Positions 13,315 through 21,429 of a stretch of DNA of 24,354 bases are shown here, piece by piece; position 1 is the first letter of the stretch; the number at the start of each line of letters is the position of its first letter. The notes beneath the pieces are model-generated. The model was not told the origin of the DNA. It saw nothing but the letters and a program-made list of their open reading frames with translations, and ran no database searches. Source of the stretch: Paraktedonobacter sp034437695 (GTDB lineage Bacteria; Chloroflexota; Ktedonobacteria; Ktedonobacterales; Ktedonobacteraceae); contig DAOTTJ010000312.1 of NCBI GenBank assembly GCA_034437695.1, positions 1 to 24,354 on the forward strand. Direction: 5' to 3'. A program made the position numbers and the translations under genes.

Positions 13315-13344
13315 AATATAACGAAAAGTCCCCCCAATTGTCAA
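13315..13344 (-). promoter_or_regulatory. Consensus promoter far upstream of the secreted protein gene
   Basis: On the minus strand TTGACA (13339-13344), an 18-base spacer and TATATT (13315-13320). Transcription would start near 13308 and give a leader of about 580 bases before ATG 12729. A nearer promoter cannot be excluded. Confidence 0.6.
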
Positions 13345-13410
13345 GTAAAGCATACCAGAAGTTCAGGGTTTCTTAAAAGTTTTTTCTTCCCCACCCATAA
13401 GCATGAAGTT

Positions 13411-13479
13411 AGCAGAGAGGTGTTCTCTGCTCTTCTGTTTTGCATGTTTTGCCTCCGGCAAAACATGCAAAACAGAAGA
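13411..13479. repeat. Two adjacent perfect hairpins, one with 23-bp arms
   Basis: First hairpin: AGCAGAGA (13411-13418), five-base loop, TCTCTGCT (13424-13431). Second: arms 13431-13453 and 13457-13479, 23 bases with no mismatch, around a three-base loop TCC; the arms contain GTTTTGCATGTTTTGCC and its complement. Such a stem is longer than a normal terminator and resembles a mobile palindromic repeat. In the minus direction it would end any transcript entering from the peptidase side; there is no T-tract on either side. Confidence 0.75.
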
Positions 13480-13485
13480 AAAAGT

Positions 13486-13616
13486 TTGTTGGGGACACCC
13501 CAAGCCCCGGCAAAGGGCTGCCGCCCTCTGCACTCCCGCCGAATGCCGCGCCTATGGGGGACACCTGCATAACCATCGCGCTAAGTCTGCGCGAAGGGCT
13601 GTCCCTATACCCCTAC
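13486..13616. repeat. GC-rich block, probable dispersed intergenic repeat
   Basis: The block holds TTGGGG/CCCCAA (13489-13503) and further GGGC/GCCC pairings, and the phrase GGGGACACC occurs twice (13491 and 13557). All three plus frames stay open through it, but the frames look like translated repeat (Pro/Ala/Gly-rich, no ribosome-binding site). I recall similar GGGGACACC-type elements as repeats between genes in other genomes. That it is dispersed here is inference. Confidence 0.4.
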
Positions 13617-13642
13617 TTCTGTCCGAGCCGAAAGGTGGTTTC

Positions 13643-13672
13643 TTGCGCGGCGTGGTATACTTTGCCTATAAG
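13643..13672 (+). promoter_or_regulatory. Weak candidate promoter of the S9 peptidase gene
   Basis: TTGCGC (13643-13648), 18 bases, TATAAG (13667-13672). The leader to ATG 13779 contains small hairpins at 13722-13738 (CCAGA/TCTGG) and 13748-13762 (TTCTCT/AGAGAA). Confidence 0.3.
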
Positions 13673-13778
13673 GGATGACAACGCCTGAAAAATATACATG
13701 GCTTTTCCATACGTTTGTTTGCCAGAGCGAGCGTCTGGAGAGCGTTTTTCTCTATGAGAGAAGAGTGAGAAAGACACG

Positions 13779-15698
13779 ATGATACCAGAACAGTTACCGC
13801 GTATTCCCATCACCGGAGAGGCATTGAGCGATCTGCGTTTATTTGGCGAGGTGCATCTTTCCGCTGATGGCGCGTCTCTCGCATTTGAGGTACGAGAATA
13901 TATTCCGGGGCAAAATGCAGGGCGAACGCGCGTTTGGATGGCGGATGCCTTTGGGAATCAGGCTGCGCCGCTGACTCATGGAAAGACCAACAATCTCTGC
14001 CCACGCTGGTCGCCTGATGGTACAAAGCTGGCGTTCATCTCGAGGGTTGGGAGCGAAAAAGAGCCGTTCCAGCTCCATCTGCTTGAGACCCGAGATCGCA
14101 GCGTTCGTCAGGTCTGTACATTGCCATCGGGGGTGAGCACCCTTGCCTGGTCGCCGGATGGCAGCAAGATCGCGTTTCTTGCGCTCGACGGCGAAGAGTC
14201 GGGCGTTGATCCAATGGTCTTTCCCGCTGCTCATGAGCGTCATTATCGTCTGTGGACCGTGTGTGCTGATGATGAACTGCCGGTCGCGGTAACGCCGGCT
14301 GGCGTCACCATTTGGGAGTATGCGTGGTCGCCGGATGGTCAGCAATTTGCCCTGTATTTCTCGACGCGGTCTGACGAGACTGGCTGGTATCATGGTCAGA
14401 TCGGAGTCATTGCTTCTGAGGGAGGAGCGATCGACCAGTTGACGAGGTTTGCCCCAGTGAGCATGCAGGCTCGCGCACTGGCGTGGTCGCCGAATGGTCA
14501 GCAGATCGCCTATATCTCTGGCAAATGGAGTGACCCAGGACGTGGAGCAGGAGAGATCTCTCTGCTTTTCTTAGCCGAAGGTCAGTCGCGTATCCTGACC
14601 CCTGGCATTGCGTGTAGTCCGACCTGGTGTGCTTGGTTTCCCGATGGGTGCAGGCTTCTCTACACCGCAGTCGATGGTGTGAGCCACCAGACGGGCATTC
14701 TCGATGTCACCGATGGAACGACGACCATCCTCGATCGCACCTTCACCATGCGCGGAGATCAGCCCACGCTCTCGCCGACACCCGACCTGCGCTCCTTTGC
14801 GACCGTCCATTCTACTTCACAGCAACCGACCGAGGTGTATATGGGAGACCTGGTCGACGAGGAAGGTAGCACGAGCATCGTCTGGCGGCGTATCACACGG
14901 CTTAACCGGCTTGCCGAGGAGACGTGGCTGTGGACCCCGAGCCAGCAGATCTGTTATCCCAGCGCAGACGGTCACCCTGTCTATGCACTCTTTACTTCGC
15001 CGGTCGTCTCCGCAGGTGCTCCCCCGCCGTTATATGTTAACGTACACGGTGGACCCTCGGGCGCGTCGTGTGAAAACTCGGATGTTTACTACAAGCAGAT
15101 CCTTGCATCGGAGGGGTATGCGGTCCTGGAAGTCAATTATCGAGGGAGTTGGGGCAACGGCGCAGCATTTGCTGACGCAGTGATGGGAGATGTTGGTGGC
15201 AAAGACCTGCAAGATATCCTGGCGGGCGTCGATTATCTGCTCGCTCGCGGATTGATCGACGGCGAGCGCCTTGCTATAGGTGGCTGGAGCAACGGTGGTT
15301 TTCTCAGTGCCTGGGCGGTGACCCAGACGACGCGTTTCAAGGCGGCCATGATGGGGGCAGGCATCGCGGATTGGCTCAATATGCACGCCCAGACCAGCAT
15401 TCCCGATGCGGATGTCCTTCAACTGGGTGTTGACCCGCTCGAACAGCCTGAAGTCTATGCCAGGCACTCGCCAATGACCTTTGCCAACAAGGTGCAGACG
15501 CCGACGCTGATTCTGCACGGCGAGCAAGATGCTGCCGTACCAGTGGCCCAGGCCTATGCATTCTACCGCGCACTGCGCGAGCGCAACGTGCCAGTCGAGA
15601 TGGTCATCTATCCACGCGAAGGGCATGGACTGGGCGAGTGGGAGCATATCATCGACGCCGATCGCCGTCTTTTTCGCTGGCTTGAGAAGTATGTGTGA
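13779..15698 (+). CDS. S9-family prolyl oligopeptidase-like peptidase (dipeptidyl/acylaminoacyl peptidase type)
   Basis: 639 residues with no signal peptide, so cytoplasmic. The N-terminal half (about 20-390) is a beta-propeller with repeated WSPDG or variant motifs near 77, 124, 183, 236 and 286. The C-terminal alpha/beta-hydrolase domain (about 395-639) has the oxyanion region NVHGGPSG (421-428), nucleophile S504 in GGWSNGG, acid D584 in GEQDAAVP and H616 in REGHGLGE, a complete triad. The family trims short peptides, often removing dipeptides or acylated residues. Length and layout match typical S9C members. The start is the first ATG after a long non-coding region with only a weak purine run (GAGTGAGAAAG), so an alternative start a few codons in is possible, but the opening residues look natural. 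It stands alone; the downstream epimerase has its own leader. Confidence 0.93.
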   Translation: MIPEQLPRIPITGEALSDLRLFGEVHLSADGASLAFEVREYIPGQNAGRTRVWMADAFGNQAAPLTHGKTNNLCPRWSPDGTKLAFISRVGSEKEPFQLHLLETRDRSVRQVCTLPSGVSTLAWSPDGSKIAFLALDGEESGVDPMVFPAAHERHYRLWTVCADDELPVAVTPAGVTIWEYAWSPDGQQFALYFSTRSDETGWYHGQIGVIASEGGAIDQLTRFAPVSMQARALAWSPNGQQIAYISGKWSDPGRGAGEISLLFLAEGQSRILTPGIACSPTWCAWFPDGCRLLYTAVDGVSHQTGILDVTDGTTTILDRTFTMRGDQPTLSPTPDLRSFATVHSTSQQPTEVYMGDLVDEEGSTSIVWRRITRLNRLAEETWLWTPSQQICYPSADGHPVYALFTSPVVSAGAPPPLYVNVHGGPSGASCENSDVYYKQILASEGYAVLEVNYRGSWGNGAAFADAVMGDVGGKDLQDILAGVDYLLARGLIDGERLAIGGWSNGGFLSAWAVTQTTRFKAAMMGAGIADWLNMHAQTSIPDADVLQLGVDPLEQPEVYARHSPMTFANKVQTPTLILHGEQDAAVPVAQAYAFYRALRERNVPVEMVIYPREGHGLGEWEHIIDADRRLFRWLEKYV

Positions 15699-15799
15699 GG
15701 TTAGCTACTCCTCCGAGTCAAATGTGCAAGGACCCGGCTCCAGATCTTCCTGCGTCGTGTGTTAGTCTCAAGTGAGCTGGTTCGTTGATGCAAGTGGGT

Positions 15800-15928
15800 A
15801 GACAGATGGCCAGACAATTTCCGCCCCTTTTTGCTCAGGTCTGTCTGTTCAAGTGCTGCCTGACGCGGTCTGGCCTGGGAACAAAAATCCTTTCAGACCA
15901 AACATCTCTTTTTTTCCATGAAAGGATT
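15800..15928 (+). promoter_or_regulatory. Structured leader of the epimerase gene with crossing stems and a masked ribosome-binding site
   Basis: AGACAGA (15800-15806) pairs with TCTGTCT (15840-15846), and GGCCAGAC (15808-15815) pairs with GTCTGGCC (15868-15875). The order A-B-A'-B' means a pseudoknot or two exclusive folds. Downstream AATCCTTTCA (15886-15895) pairs perfectly with TGAAAGGATT (15919-15928), which contains the Shine-Dalgarno AAAGGA (15921-15926) of the gene at 15937. The rest of 15699-15799 shows nothing notable. Confidence 0.5.
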
Positions 15929-15936
15929 GTAGCGAA

Positions 15937-16731
15937 ATGACCGAACAACGACTATCTGCGAAAAAAAGTATCTTATTGACCGGTGCGGCGGGAGGGATTG
16001 GCTCCGCTTTCTTCCGTTTTGCTGCTGAACACTACACATTCCGCTTGGCGGATATCCGTCCTACGGTTGTTGACCAGGAGGATGCTGGCGAGCACGAGGT
16101 GGTTGCCTTTGATATTGCCGATCCCGAAGCCTGTCAGCATGCTTGTCGGGATATTGATATCGTTCTCCATCTTGCGGCAGACCCCAGTCCGCATGCCGAT
16201 TTTTATGGTTCACTGCTTTCCAATAATATTCAGGGGACGTATAACATCTTTCGTGCAGCGAAGGATCAAGGCTGCCAACGGGTGATCTTTGCCAGCAGCG
16301 TGCAGGTCTTCTCCGCTTATCCTGCCGATGTCCAGCTTCATCCCGAAGCACCCTTGCGACCGCTCAACATGTACGGAGTGTCCAAATGCTTTGGGGAGGC
16401 GGTTGCGTCATATTTTGCTTCTGCTGAAGGACTTTCAAGTATTGCGGTGCGTATCGGGGTCTATAATGGCAAAACAGATCCTACCAATCCGCTGCTCCTG
16501 GAGCCGAATCCGCGCTATCTGAGTGCATATGTGAGCGCAAGAGATTTAAATCGTTTGCTCGTGCGTTGTATTGAAACGCCCGATGTTTCCTTTGCTGTGG
16601 TTCATGGGCTGTCGGACAACCGTTTTAAGCGTCTTGATATTACCAGCACGCGCGAGGTCTTTGCGTATCAGCCCCAGGACGACGCGTTTCAAATCTTTCA
16701 GACCGAGCTGCCGCGATGGTTGCAGAATTAA
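15937..16731 (+). CDS. NAD-dependent epimerase/dehydratase (extended SDR)
   Basis: 264 residues. The Rossmann motif is TGAAGGIG (15-22) after a strand SILLT; a nucleotide-binding acid follows in RLADIRP (D39). FASSVQVF (118-125) supplies the catalytic Ser and MYGVSK (145-150) the Tyr146/Lys150 pair. The RLADIRP then HEVVAFDIAD order and the short C-terminal part resemble uronate dehydrogenase-like members of this family, which oxidise hexuronic acids, more than UDP-glucose 4-epimerases; this finer call is tentative. It should act on a sugar or sugar nucleotide in the cytoplasm. The ribosome-binding site AAAGGA lies in a hairpin arm. The stop TAA (16729-16731) overlaps the stop of the converging amine oxidase gene. 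Confidence 0.85.
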   Translation: MTEQRLSAKKSILLTGAAGGIGSAFFRFAAEHYTFRLADIRPTVVDQEDAGEHEVVAFDIADPEACQHACRDIDIVLHLAADPSPHADFYGSLLSNNIQGTYNIFRAAKDQGCQRVIFASSVQVFSAYPADVQLHPEAPLRPLNMYGVSKCFGEAVASYFASAEGLSSIAVRIGVYNGKTDPTNPLLLEPNPRYLSAYVSARDLNRLLVRCIETPDVSFAVVHGLSDNRFKRLDITSTREVFAYQPQDDAFQIFQTELPRWLQN

Positions 16732-18158
16732 GGGTTGTGCTGGCCGAGATCCTGGGCGATTTCCTGGGCGGCGCGTGCGCCCTCGCTGGCTGCGCCTTCC
16801 ATAAAGCCCTGGAACTCGACCGAGCAATGCTCGCCTGCGAAATGGACAGGTCCCTGGCGCACGCCCTCGTATCCGCTGAAGCGCGTATACTGTCCGACGC
16901 GCCAGCAGGAGTAGCTGCCTAGCAGATAGGGGTCGCCAGTGGGGTAGCTCAGCGCCGCTTTGCCGGTATAGTGGGAGCTGATGCCGGGGAAGATGTGCTC
17001 CAATTGTTGTAGACAGTGCCGGGCATAGTCCTGGATGTGCGTGGAGTTAGCAGTCGTGGTATAGGCGGTCTCGGGAGTGTACGCGGCTCCTGACCGTCCA
17101 CTCGTGTAGTCGACGAGCAGGCTGCTGGGACTGCTATGTCCGCTGGTGGCGTCCCAGAGGGTCTGAATATCCAGATCGGTGATGATAAAGCCGTTGTGTA
17201 GCTGGGGCCAGGGACCCTTCTCGTACCAGTATGGTGTATCGAATTGGAGGAAGAGTTTGGAGACCGTGCCATAGCCAAGCTCTGCGATGGCAACCTGCTT
17301 GAGTTCATCGAAGCCGGCGTGGTGGTAATCGACGTGGCGGAGCGTGCTGAACGGGAGGGTGAGGATCGCGTGGTCGCAGGACACGTTGAGAGTATCGCCA
17401 GCAGTTGCGAACGTCAGGGTGAGCGAGGCGTCGTTCTGACGTTCGATCGCCACCAGTTGATGGAGCAAGTGGATACTACCTGCGGGCAGCGTGCGTGCAA
17501 TCGCCTGCGGAAGTTGCTCATTCCCGCCCATGATTTTGCAACTGCCTTGCAATGGATTGGCACTGGTTGGACTTTTGGTGGTAGATGGTTTGCCAAACAT
17601 ATAGACCAGGTTGAGAGCGCTCTGCTCGTCGGTTTTCAGACCATAGAAGCCACTACAGGCATTATCCAGCAGACGACCCAGCGGCGTGGTGTGTCCACCC
17701 TTTATATAGTGCTCGATCCAGGCATAGACGCTTAGCTGATCAAGTCTGACCCCCTCCTGAGTGAAGCGTGTATAGGTTGTGGGGAAACCTGCCGCCTCGA
17801 CCTGCTGCTGCAAAAGCTGAGCGAGTGCCTGGAACGCCTCGGCCAGCTCTTCCGCGTTGTAAAAGCGCTGGCCGAAATACATAATGCGCTGTGCCAGACC
17901 TGTTCTTTGGCGACCCAGGTCGAGCGTTGCAAGGCCAAAGCGCTTGATGAGCTGGTGGATAGTTGCGTGGTCGCCGTCGATAAATTCGCCGCACCACTCG
18001 CTGACCAGACCGTCATCCCAGGTCAGAGCATCCGAATGCATGCGACCGCCGACGCGGTCAGACGCTTCATAGATGCTGCATGAAAGACCGGCGTCCTGCA
18101 AAGTGAGAGCTGCATTGAGTCCTGCAATGCCTGCGCCGACGATAGCGATCCGGGACAT
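16728..18158 (-). CDS. Flavin-dependent amine oxidase (monoamine oxidase family)
   Basis: 476 residues. The N-terminal FAD dinucleotide fold is IAIVGAGIAGLNAA with GxGxxG at 8-13, acid at E30 in IYEASDRVGGRMHS, and the family RVGGR signature at about 35-39. The C-terminal FAD-binding block is VHFAGEHCSVEFQGFMEGAASEG near 439-461. The middle holds a substrate domain with LTLPFSTLRHVDY. The enzyme should oxidise a primary or secondary amine or an amino acid to the imine with H2O2 release; the substrate is unknown. There is no signal peptide and no twin-arginine motif, so it is cytoplasmic. ATG 18158 follows GAGGAGA, a good ribosome-binding site. Its 3' end overlaps the converging epimerase gene by four bases at a shared TTAA, so no terminator can fit between them. 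Confidence 0.92.
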   Translation of the reverse strand: MSRIAIVGAGIAGLNAALTLQDAGLSCSIYEASDRVGGRMHSDALTWDDGLVSEWCGEFIDGDHATIHQLIKRFGLATLDLGRQRTGLAQRIMYFGQRFYNAEELAEAFQALAQLLQQQVEAAGFPTTYTRFTQEGVRLDQLSVYAWIEHYIKGGHTTPLGRLLDNACSGFYGLKTDEQSALNLVYMFGKPSTTKSPTSANPLQGSCKIMGGNEQLPQAIARTLPAGSIHLLHQLVAIERQNDASLTLTFATAGDTLNVSCDHAILTLPFSTLRHVDYHHAGFDELKQVAIAELGYGTVSKLFLQFDTPYWYEKGPWPQLHNGFIITDLDIQTLWDATSGHSSPSSLLVDYTSGRSGAAYTPETAYTTTANSTHIQDYARHCLQQLEHIFPGISSHYTGKAALSYPTGDPYLLGSYSCWRVGQYTRFSGYEGVRQGPVHFAGEHCSVEFQGFMEGAASEGARAAQEIAQDLGQHNP

Positions 18159-18252
18159 GGTTGTTCTCCTCTTTAGATCACGCGAGTTGGATGGAATACA
18201 ATGTTCGTCATCACTGTATCACACGAGCGGGTTCTTCGTGTGTTGGCGTGTG

Positions 18253-18864
18253 TTATGCTTCATCATGTTCACTCATCTGGCCCTCGTTCTCCTGGTGGAT
18301 GCGCTCGATAGTCAGATACGTCACGGTATCCCAGGCATTGTGAATGCCGATGAACAGGAAGAGAACGGTGGCAGAGCCGATGATGAAGAGTGCTGGAACA
18401 GGATTATCGGGGAGCATAATCGCCGCAGTGATGAGCGCCAGGTAGGCGAGGAGTGGAAATATCGTGTGCCATAGCCAGTCTTCCATCACTGGTTGATATT
18501 TCGTCTGCTGGCGGGTGCGCTGTATGACGACGATGATGTAGGCGACTCCTCCGAGACCTGAGAGACCCAGGAGGAGACTGGCATGCCAGAGGGCCTGCCA
18601 GGGTGCGCTGAGCGTTGCGGCCACCAGGAGTGAGGCGCAGAAATGCACGACAGTAGGCGTGCCAAAAGCAGCGATTGAGCCACTCTCAGTCCGTGTCCTT
18701 TGCGAGCGGTCCCCCGCAATCAGAGTGATCACCACAAACATCAAGCCAGTCAGCGCACCGGCAGCTGAGCCAATAATCGAGTAGAAGCTGTGCCAGTTGT
18801 TCAGTAGCGATACGATAGTCAAACTCCCTTCGAGGTACAGATAAACGTTAGATGGCTCATCCAT
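18253..18864 (-). CDS. Conserved membrane protein of unknown function
   Basis: 203 residues from ATG 18862-18864. The frame is open upstream to 19320, but that part overlaps the glucosidase gene, crosses a hairpin and lacks protein-like character, so the short form is preferred; the start has only a weak ribosome-binding site. Hydrophobic segments at about 25-48 (IIGSAAGALTGLMFVVITLIAG), 72-88, 93-115, 131-150 and 157-180 suggest four to five membrane passes. The SFYSIIGSAAGALTGLMFVVITL phrase, given here in two overlapping parts, is characteristic of a family of bacterial membrane proteins that I have seen only as hypothetical. The C-terminus is charged (Glu/His/Gln) and probably cytoplasmic. 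No functional residues were identified. Confidence 0.75.
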   Translation of the reverse strand: MDEPSNVYLYLEGSLTIVSLLNNWHSFYSIIGSAAGALTGLMFVVITLIAGDRSQRTRTESGSIAAFGTPTVVHFCASLLVAATLSAPWQALWHASLLLGLSGLGGVAYIIVVIQRTRQQTKYQPVMEDWLWHTIFPLLAYLALITAAIMLPDNPVPALFIIGSATVLFLFIGIHNAWDTVTYLTIERIHQENEGQMSEHDEA

Positions 18865-18877
18865 TGTAGCATAAATA

Positions 18878-18897
18878 GGGACGGTCGAAACCGTCCC
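18878..18897 (-). terminator. Compact hairpin with UUCG-type loop between glucosidase and membrane-protein genes
   Basis: On the minus strand GGGACGGT, loop TTCG, ACCGTCCC: eight perfect pairs and a very stable tetraloop class. It lies 34 bases after the glucosidase stop and 13 bases before ATG 18864. The following bases TATTTATGCT are only loosely T-rich, so it could also be a 5' mRNA stem for the next gene. Confidence 0.55.
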
Positions 18898-18931
18898 CTG
18901 CTTCGTCTGGTTAGCTAGCAATATAGAATGG

Positions 18932-21154
18932 TTACCCGATCTCGGGATCGTCAAGTACTTTGAAGAGATCAAGCTGAGTCGACCCCTCATCGGCTTGGAT
19001 CTGTTTGAGTTCCCAGCGTGAAGTTTGTCCTTCGCGCCAGAAGCGCAAAGTGAGCGTATACGCACCGACGCGCAATTGACCCAGTTCCAGGTCTGGCAGC
19101 CAGTCGGGCAGCGTTGGTCGGACGTAGAGGGTATTGTGGGGAGCATCGGCTCGCAGACCCAGGATGGTACGCAGCATATGGAAAATGCTGCCAGTCGCCC
19201 AGGCCTGCGGGATATTCGCGCCGCCTGGATAGAGCATTGGGAAATCGCGGTCGCCTTCGCGTTGGACGCCTGCGAAGACCTCTGGCGGACGATAGGCGTC
19301 GAAGCGTTCAATCGCGTCAAAGATGCCGCGGATTACCTGATTGGCCTCAGCGTCCAGACCGTAGCGCTTAAAGCCAGCGGCGATGATACCGTTATCCTGT
19401 GGCCAGATAGAGCCGCGTTGATAGGCAAAGGGATTATAGGCGGGATTGATGCTGGAGAGTGTGCGAATGCCCCAGCCGCTCCACATATCCTCCTGGAGCA
19501 AACGTTTTGCCGTGCGGGCCGCTCTATCCGGCTCCGCGATGCCACTCCACAGACAGTGGCCGGGATTAGAAGCAATCGCAGTGATCTGTTGTTTCGTGGG
19601 GTCCAGGCCATACGCGTAGCACCCCTCGGCCTCTACCCAGAAGCGTTCATTAAAGCGCTGCTTTAACAGAGTAGCCTGCTGACTCAGTTCTTGCGCACGC
19701 GCCGCGTCGCCCAGTGCGGCAAAAACTTCAGCCATGCGAACTTTCGCGTCGTAGACATAGCCTTGAAGCTCGCAGAGACCCTTAGGCTGTTTCACCTGTG
19801 TGCCATCGGCATAGACGACAGCGTCCCCTGAATCCTTCCATCCCACATTCTCGTAGTGATAGTCCGAAAAACTTTGATACTCCTGAAGGCCATCGGCATC
19901 GAGGTCGCCATACTGATCGATCCATTGCAAACAATTCTCAGCTGCCGTGCGATAGTCCTGCAACAGAGAGAGGTCGCCGGTCCAGCGATACGCCTCTGAC
20001 AGGACGATCAGATAGAGGATAGTTGCATCGGCGGTGCCGTAGAAAGGAGTGAAGGGTGCCTGGTGAAAGTGAGCCAACTCGCCAAAACGAATCTCGTGCA
20101 TAATCTTTCCCGGCTGTGCCTCGCGCCAATCGTCGCGTTCGGTCGCCTGGTATTCGGCCAGACGCTTGAGCGCACCGCGTGCAAAGCCAGCGGATACTGC
20201 CATATTCTGAAAAGAGACAGTCAGACTATCGCGTCCAAAGAGCGTGACGAACCAGGGGACGCCTGCTGCCGCGATCCAGGCGTCGTCGGAAACATCCATA
20301 TCATAAATACGTAATGCCCCCATATCCTCGATCGCCTGGCGATACATCTGGACCAGGGGTTGGTTTGAACTGGTAAGAGAGGTACAACTGGCCTGCCACC
20401 TGGCCTGACGCTCAGCGAAATCGCTGTGCGGCTCCTGGTCTTGGACGGGGGTAGTTTCTAGCGTATTTGTCGGCTGCATCGGTTCCTGCTGATGGGCCAC
20501 TTCTCCCGTCTTTTTACTCTCTTGCCCGTGCTCCAGCACGTACTCACAGCAGGTATGCCAGTGCTCGTTTGCGGCCAGCGTGATATCGAAGAGGATACGG
20601 CCATTGGCGTAGCCAACGGATCGATCTGTTATGATACGATAAGAGACGGCGCGATGGAAATCCTGATTGTCATAAGAAGTGCGTAGTTGGCGGTTGATCT
20701 GATCCCACTCGGTGCGCTCTTGTCCGCGTAGAATAATATGTTGTGATTTGACCTCGAAAAGATCGGCAAAATCTGAGCGTAGAGCAATCTCCAGGAGGAT
20801 CTGCACGGCCTTGCCGCTATAATTAGCAATATCGAGGTCTTCGTGAATGCCTTCGCTCACCGTACGATTGAGGGTCAGACGAATAGTCTGGGCATCGATC
20901 GTACCCGCCGCCGTGATGAGCAGTGGATTGGTTAGATGAGTACGCGAGGCATAAAAGCTAATCTGACTAGAATTAACCAGCGTAAGCGGTTCGCGATTGA
21001 TATAGAGACGGTACAGATTGATAAAGCGCGTATCGAGGGCGTAGATACCCTGGTCTGTATGCGAAAGAATCTCGCCAGCGGGCGTCGTGACCATAAAGGT
21101 GCGTCCCTGACTGATAGTGAGCGTCGGCGGTCCCACGCGGATCTCAATTGGCAT
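18932..21154 (-). CDS. Amylo-alpha-1,6-glucosidase-type glycoside hydrolase (glycogen debranching-like)
   Basis: 740 residues, no signal peptide. The N-terminal beta-sandwich (about 1-215: GRTFMVTTPAGEI, QGIYALDTRF) matches the GDE_N-type domain. After a Gln/Glu-rich linker (211-245) comes an (alpha/alpha)6 barrel (about 250-735) with GVPWFVTLFGRDSL (298-311), FYGTADAT (371-378), YENVGWKDSGDAV (434-446, with D441 and D444) and GSIWPQDNG (581-589), the conserved acidic sites of this family. Members release glucose from alpha-1,6 branches or act on other alpha-glucosides or rhamnosides; the exact substrate is not fixed. ATG 21154 is preceded by AAGGGAG at a good distance. It is divergent from the PadR-methyltransferase gene and is followed by a hairpin. 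Confidence 0.88.
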   Translation of the reverse strand: MPIEIRVGPPTLTISQGRTFMVTTPAGEILSHTDQGIYALDTRFINLYRLYINREPLTLVNSSQISFYASRTHLTNPLLITAAGTIDAQTIRLTLNRTVSEGIHEDLDIANYSGKAVQILLEIALRSDFADLFEVKSQHIILRGQERTEWDQINRQLRTSYDNQDFHRAVSYRIITDRSVGYANGRILFDITLAANEHWHTCCEYVLEHGQESKKTGEVAHQQEPMQPTNTLETTPVQDQEPHSDFAERQARWQASCTSLTSSNQPLVQMYRQAIEDMGALRIYDMDVSDDAWIAAAGVPWFVTLFGRDSLTVSFQNMAVSAGFARGALKRLAEYQATERDDWREAQPGKIMHEIRFGELAHFHQAPFTPFYGTADATILYLIVLSEAYRWTGDLSLLQDYRTAAENCLQWIDQYGDLDADGLQEYQSFSDYHYENVGWKDSGDAVVYADGTQVKQPKGLCELQGYVYDAKVRMAEVFAALGDAARAQELSQQATLLKQRFNERFWVEAEGCYAYGLDPTKQQITAIASNPGHCLWSGIAEPDRAARTAKRLLQEDMWSGWGIRTLSSINPAYNPFAYQRGSIWPQDNGIIAAGFKRYGLDAEANQVIRGIFDAIERFDAYRPPEVFAGVQREGDRDFPMLYPGGANIPQAWATGSIFHMLRTILGLRADAPHNTLYVRPTLPDWLPDLELGQLRVGAYTLTLRFWREGQTSRWELKQIQADEGSTQLDLFKVLDDPEIG

Positions 21155-21350
21155 GGTTTTCTCCCTTAACGTTTGTTTATAAAAAGATAGTAGCTGAGTC
21201 TTGTTACACTGTACACGTTTCTTCAGGTAGATTGGAAGAGGAAAAGTAGGGATTGCGCTCTCTGCACCCTCACTTTGTCGTTGTTATTCCCGACTTTGTA
21301 GCAGCCCTGAGAGGAAAGGAGAGGATGAAGCTGGTTCTCTAGTCAAGCAC

Positions 21351-21379
21351 TTGACAAACCGAATAAAAAGATGTATCTT
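21351..21379 (+). promoter_or_regulatory. Promoter of the PadR-methyltransferase fusion gene
   Basis: TTGACA (21351-21356), 17-base spacer, TATCTT (21374-21379). The -35 is perfect and the -10 matches four of six. The start would fall near 21386, giving a leader of about 44 bases. The Shine-Dalgarno is AAAGGA/AAAAGG at 21414-21424. Confidence 0.65.
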
Positions 21380-21406
21380 TATAAAAGAAAAAGATAGTAC
21401 TTTTTC
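21367..21406. promoter_or_regulatory. Two palindromes over the -10 box and start site (candidate PadR operators)
   Basis: AAAGAT-GT-ATCTTT (21367-21380) covers the -10 box, and GAAAAAG-ATAGTA-CTTTTTC (21387-21406) covers the predicted start and early leader. Both are perfect in their arms. PadR proteins typically bind such dyads in their own promoters. Confidence 0.5.
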
Positions 21407-21429
21407 AGAAAAGAAAGGAAAAGGTACTC

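Noticed and set aside
13068..13353. Minus-strand open frames in the long leader (up to 119 codons)
   Set aside because: Their starts lie in or upstream of the predicted promoter, no Shine-Dalgarno is present, and composition is not protein-like.
13440..13688. Plus-strand open frames through the GC-rich block
   Set aside because: They begin inside the perfect hairpin and translate repeat DNA in all three frames; no family resemblance or ribosome-binding site.
18865..19320. N-terminal extension of the membrane protein frame to 19320
   Set aside because: It overlaps the end of the glucosidase gene on the same strand by nearly 400 bases, passes through the hairpin and lacks protein-like sequence.
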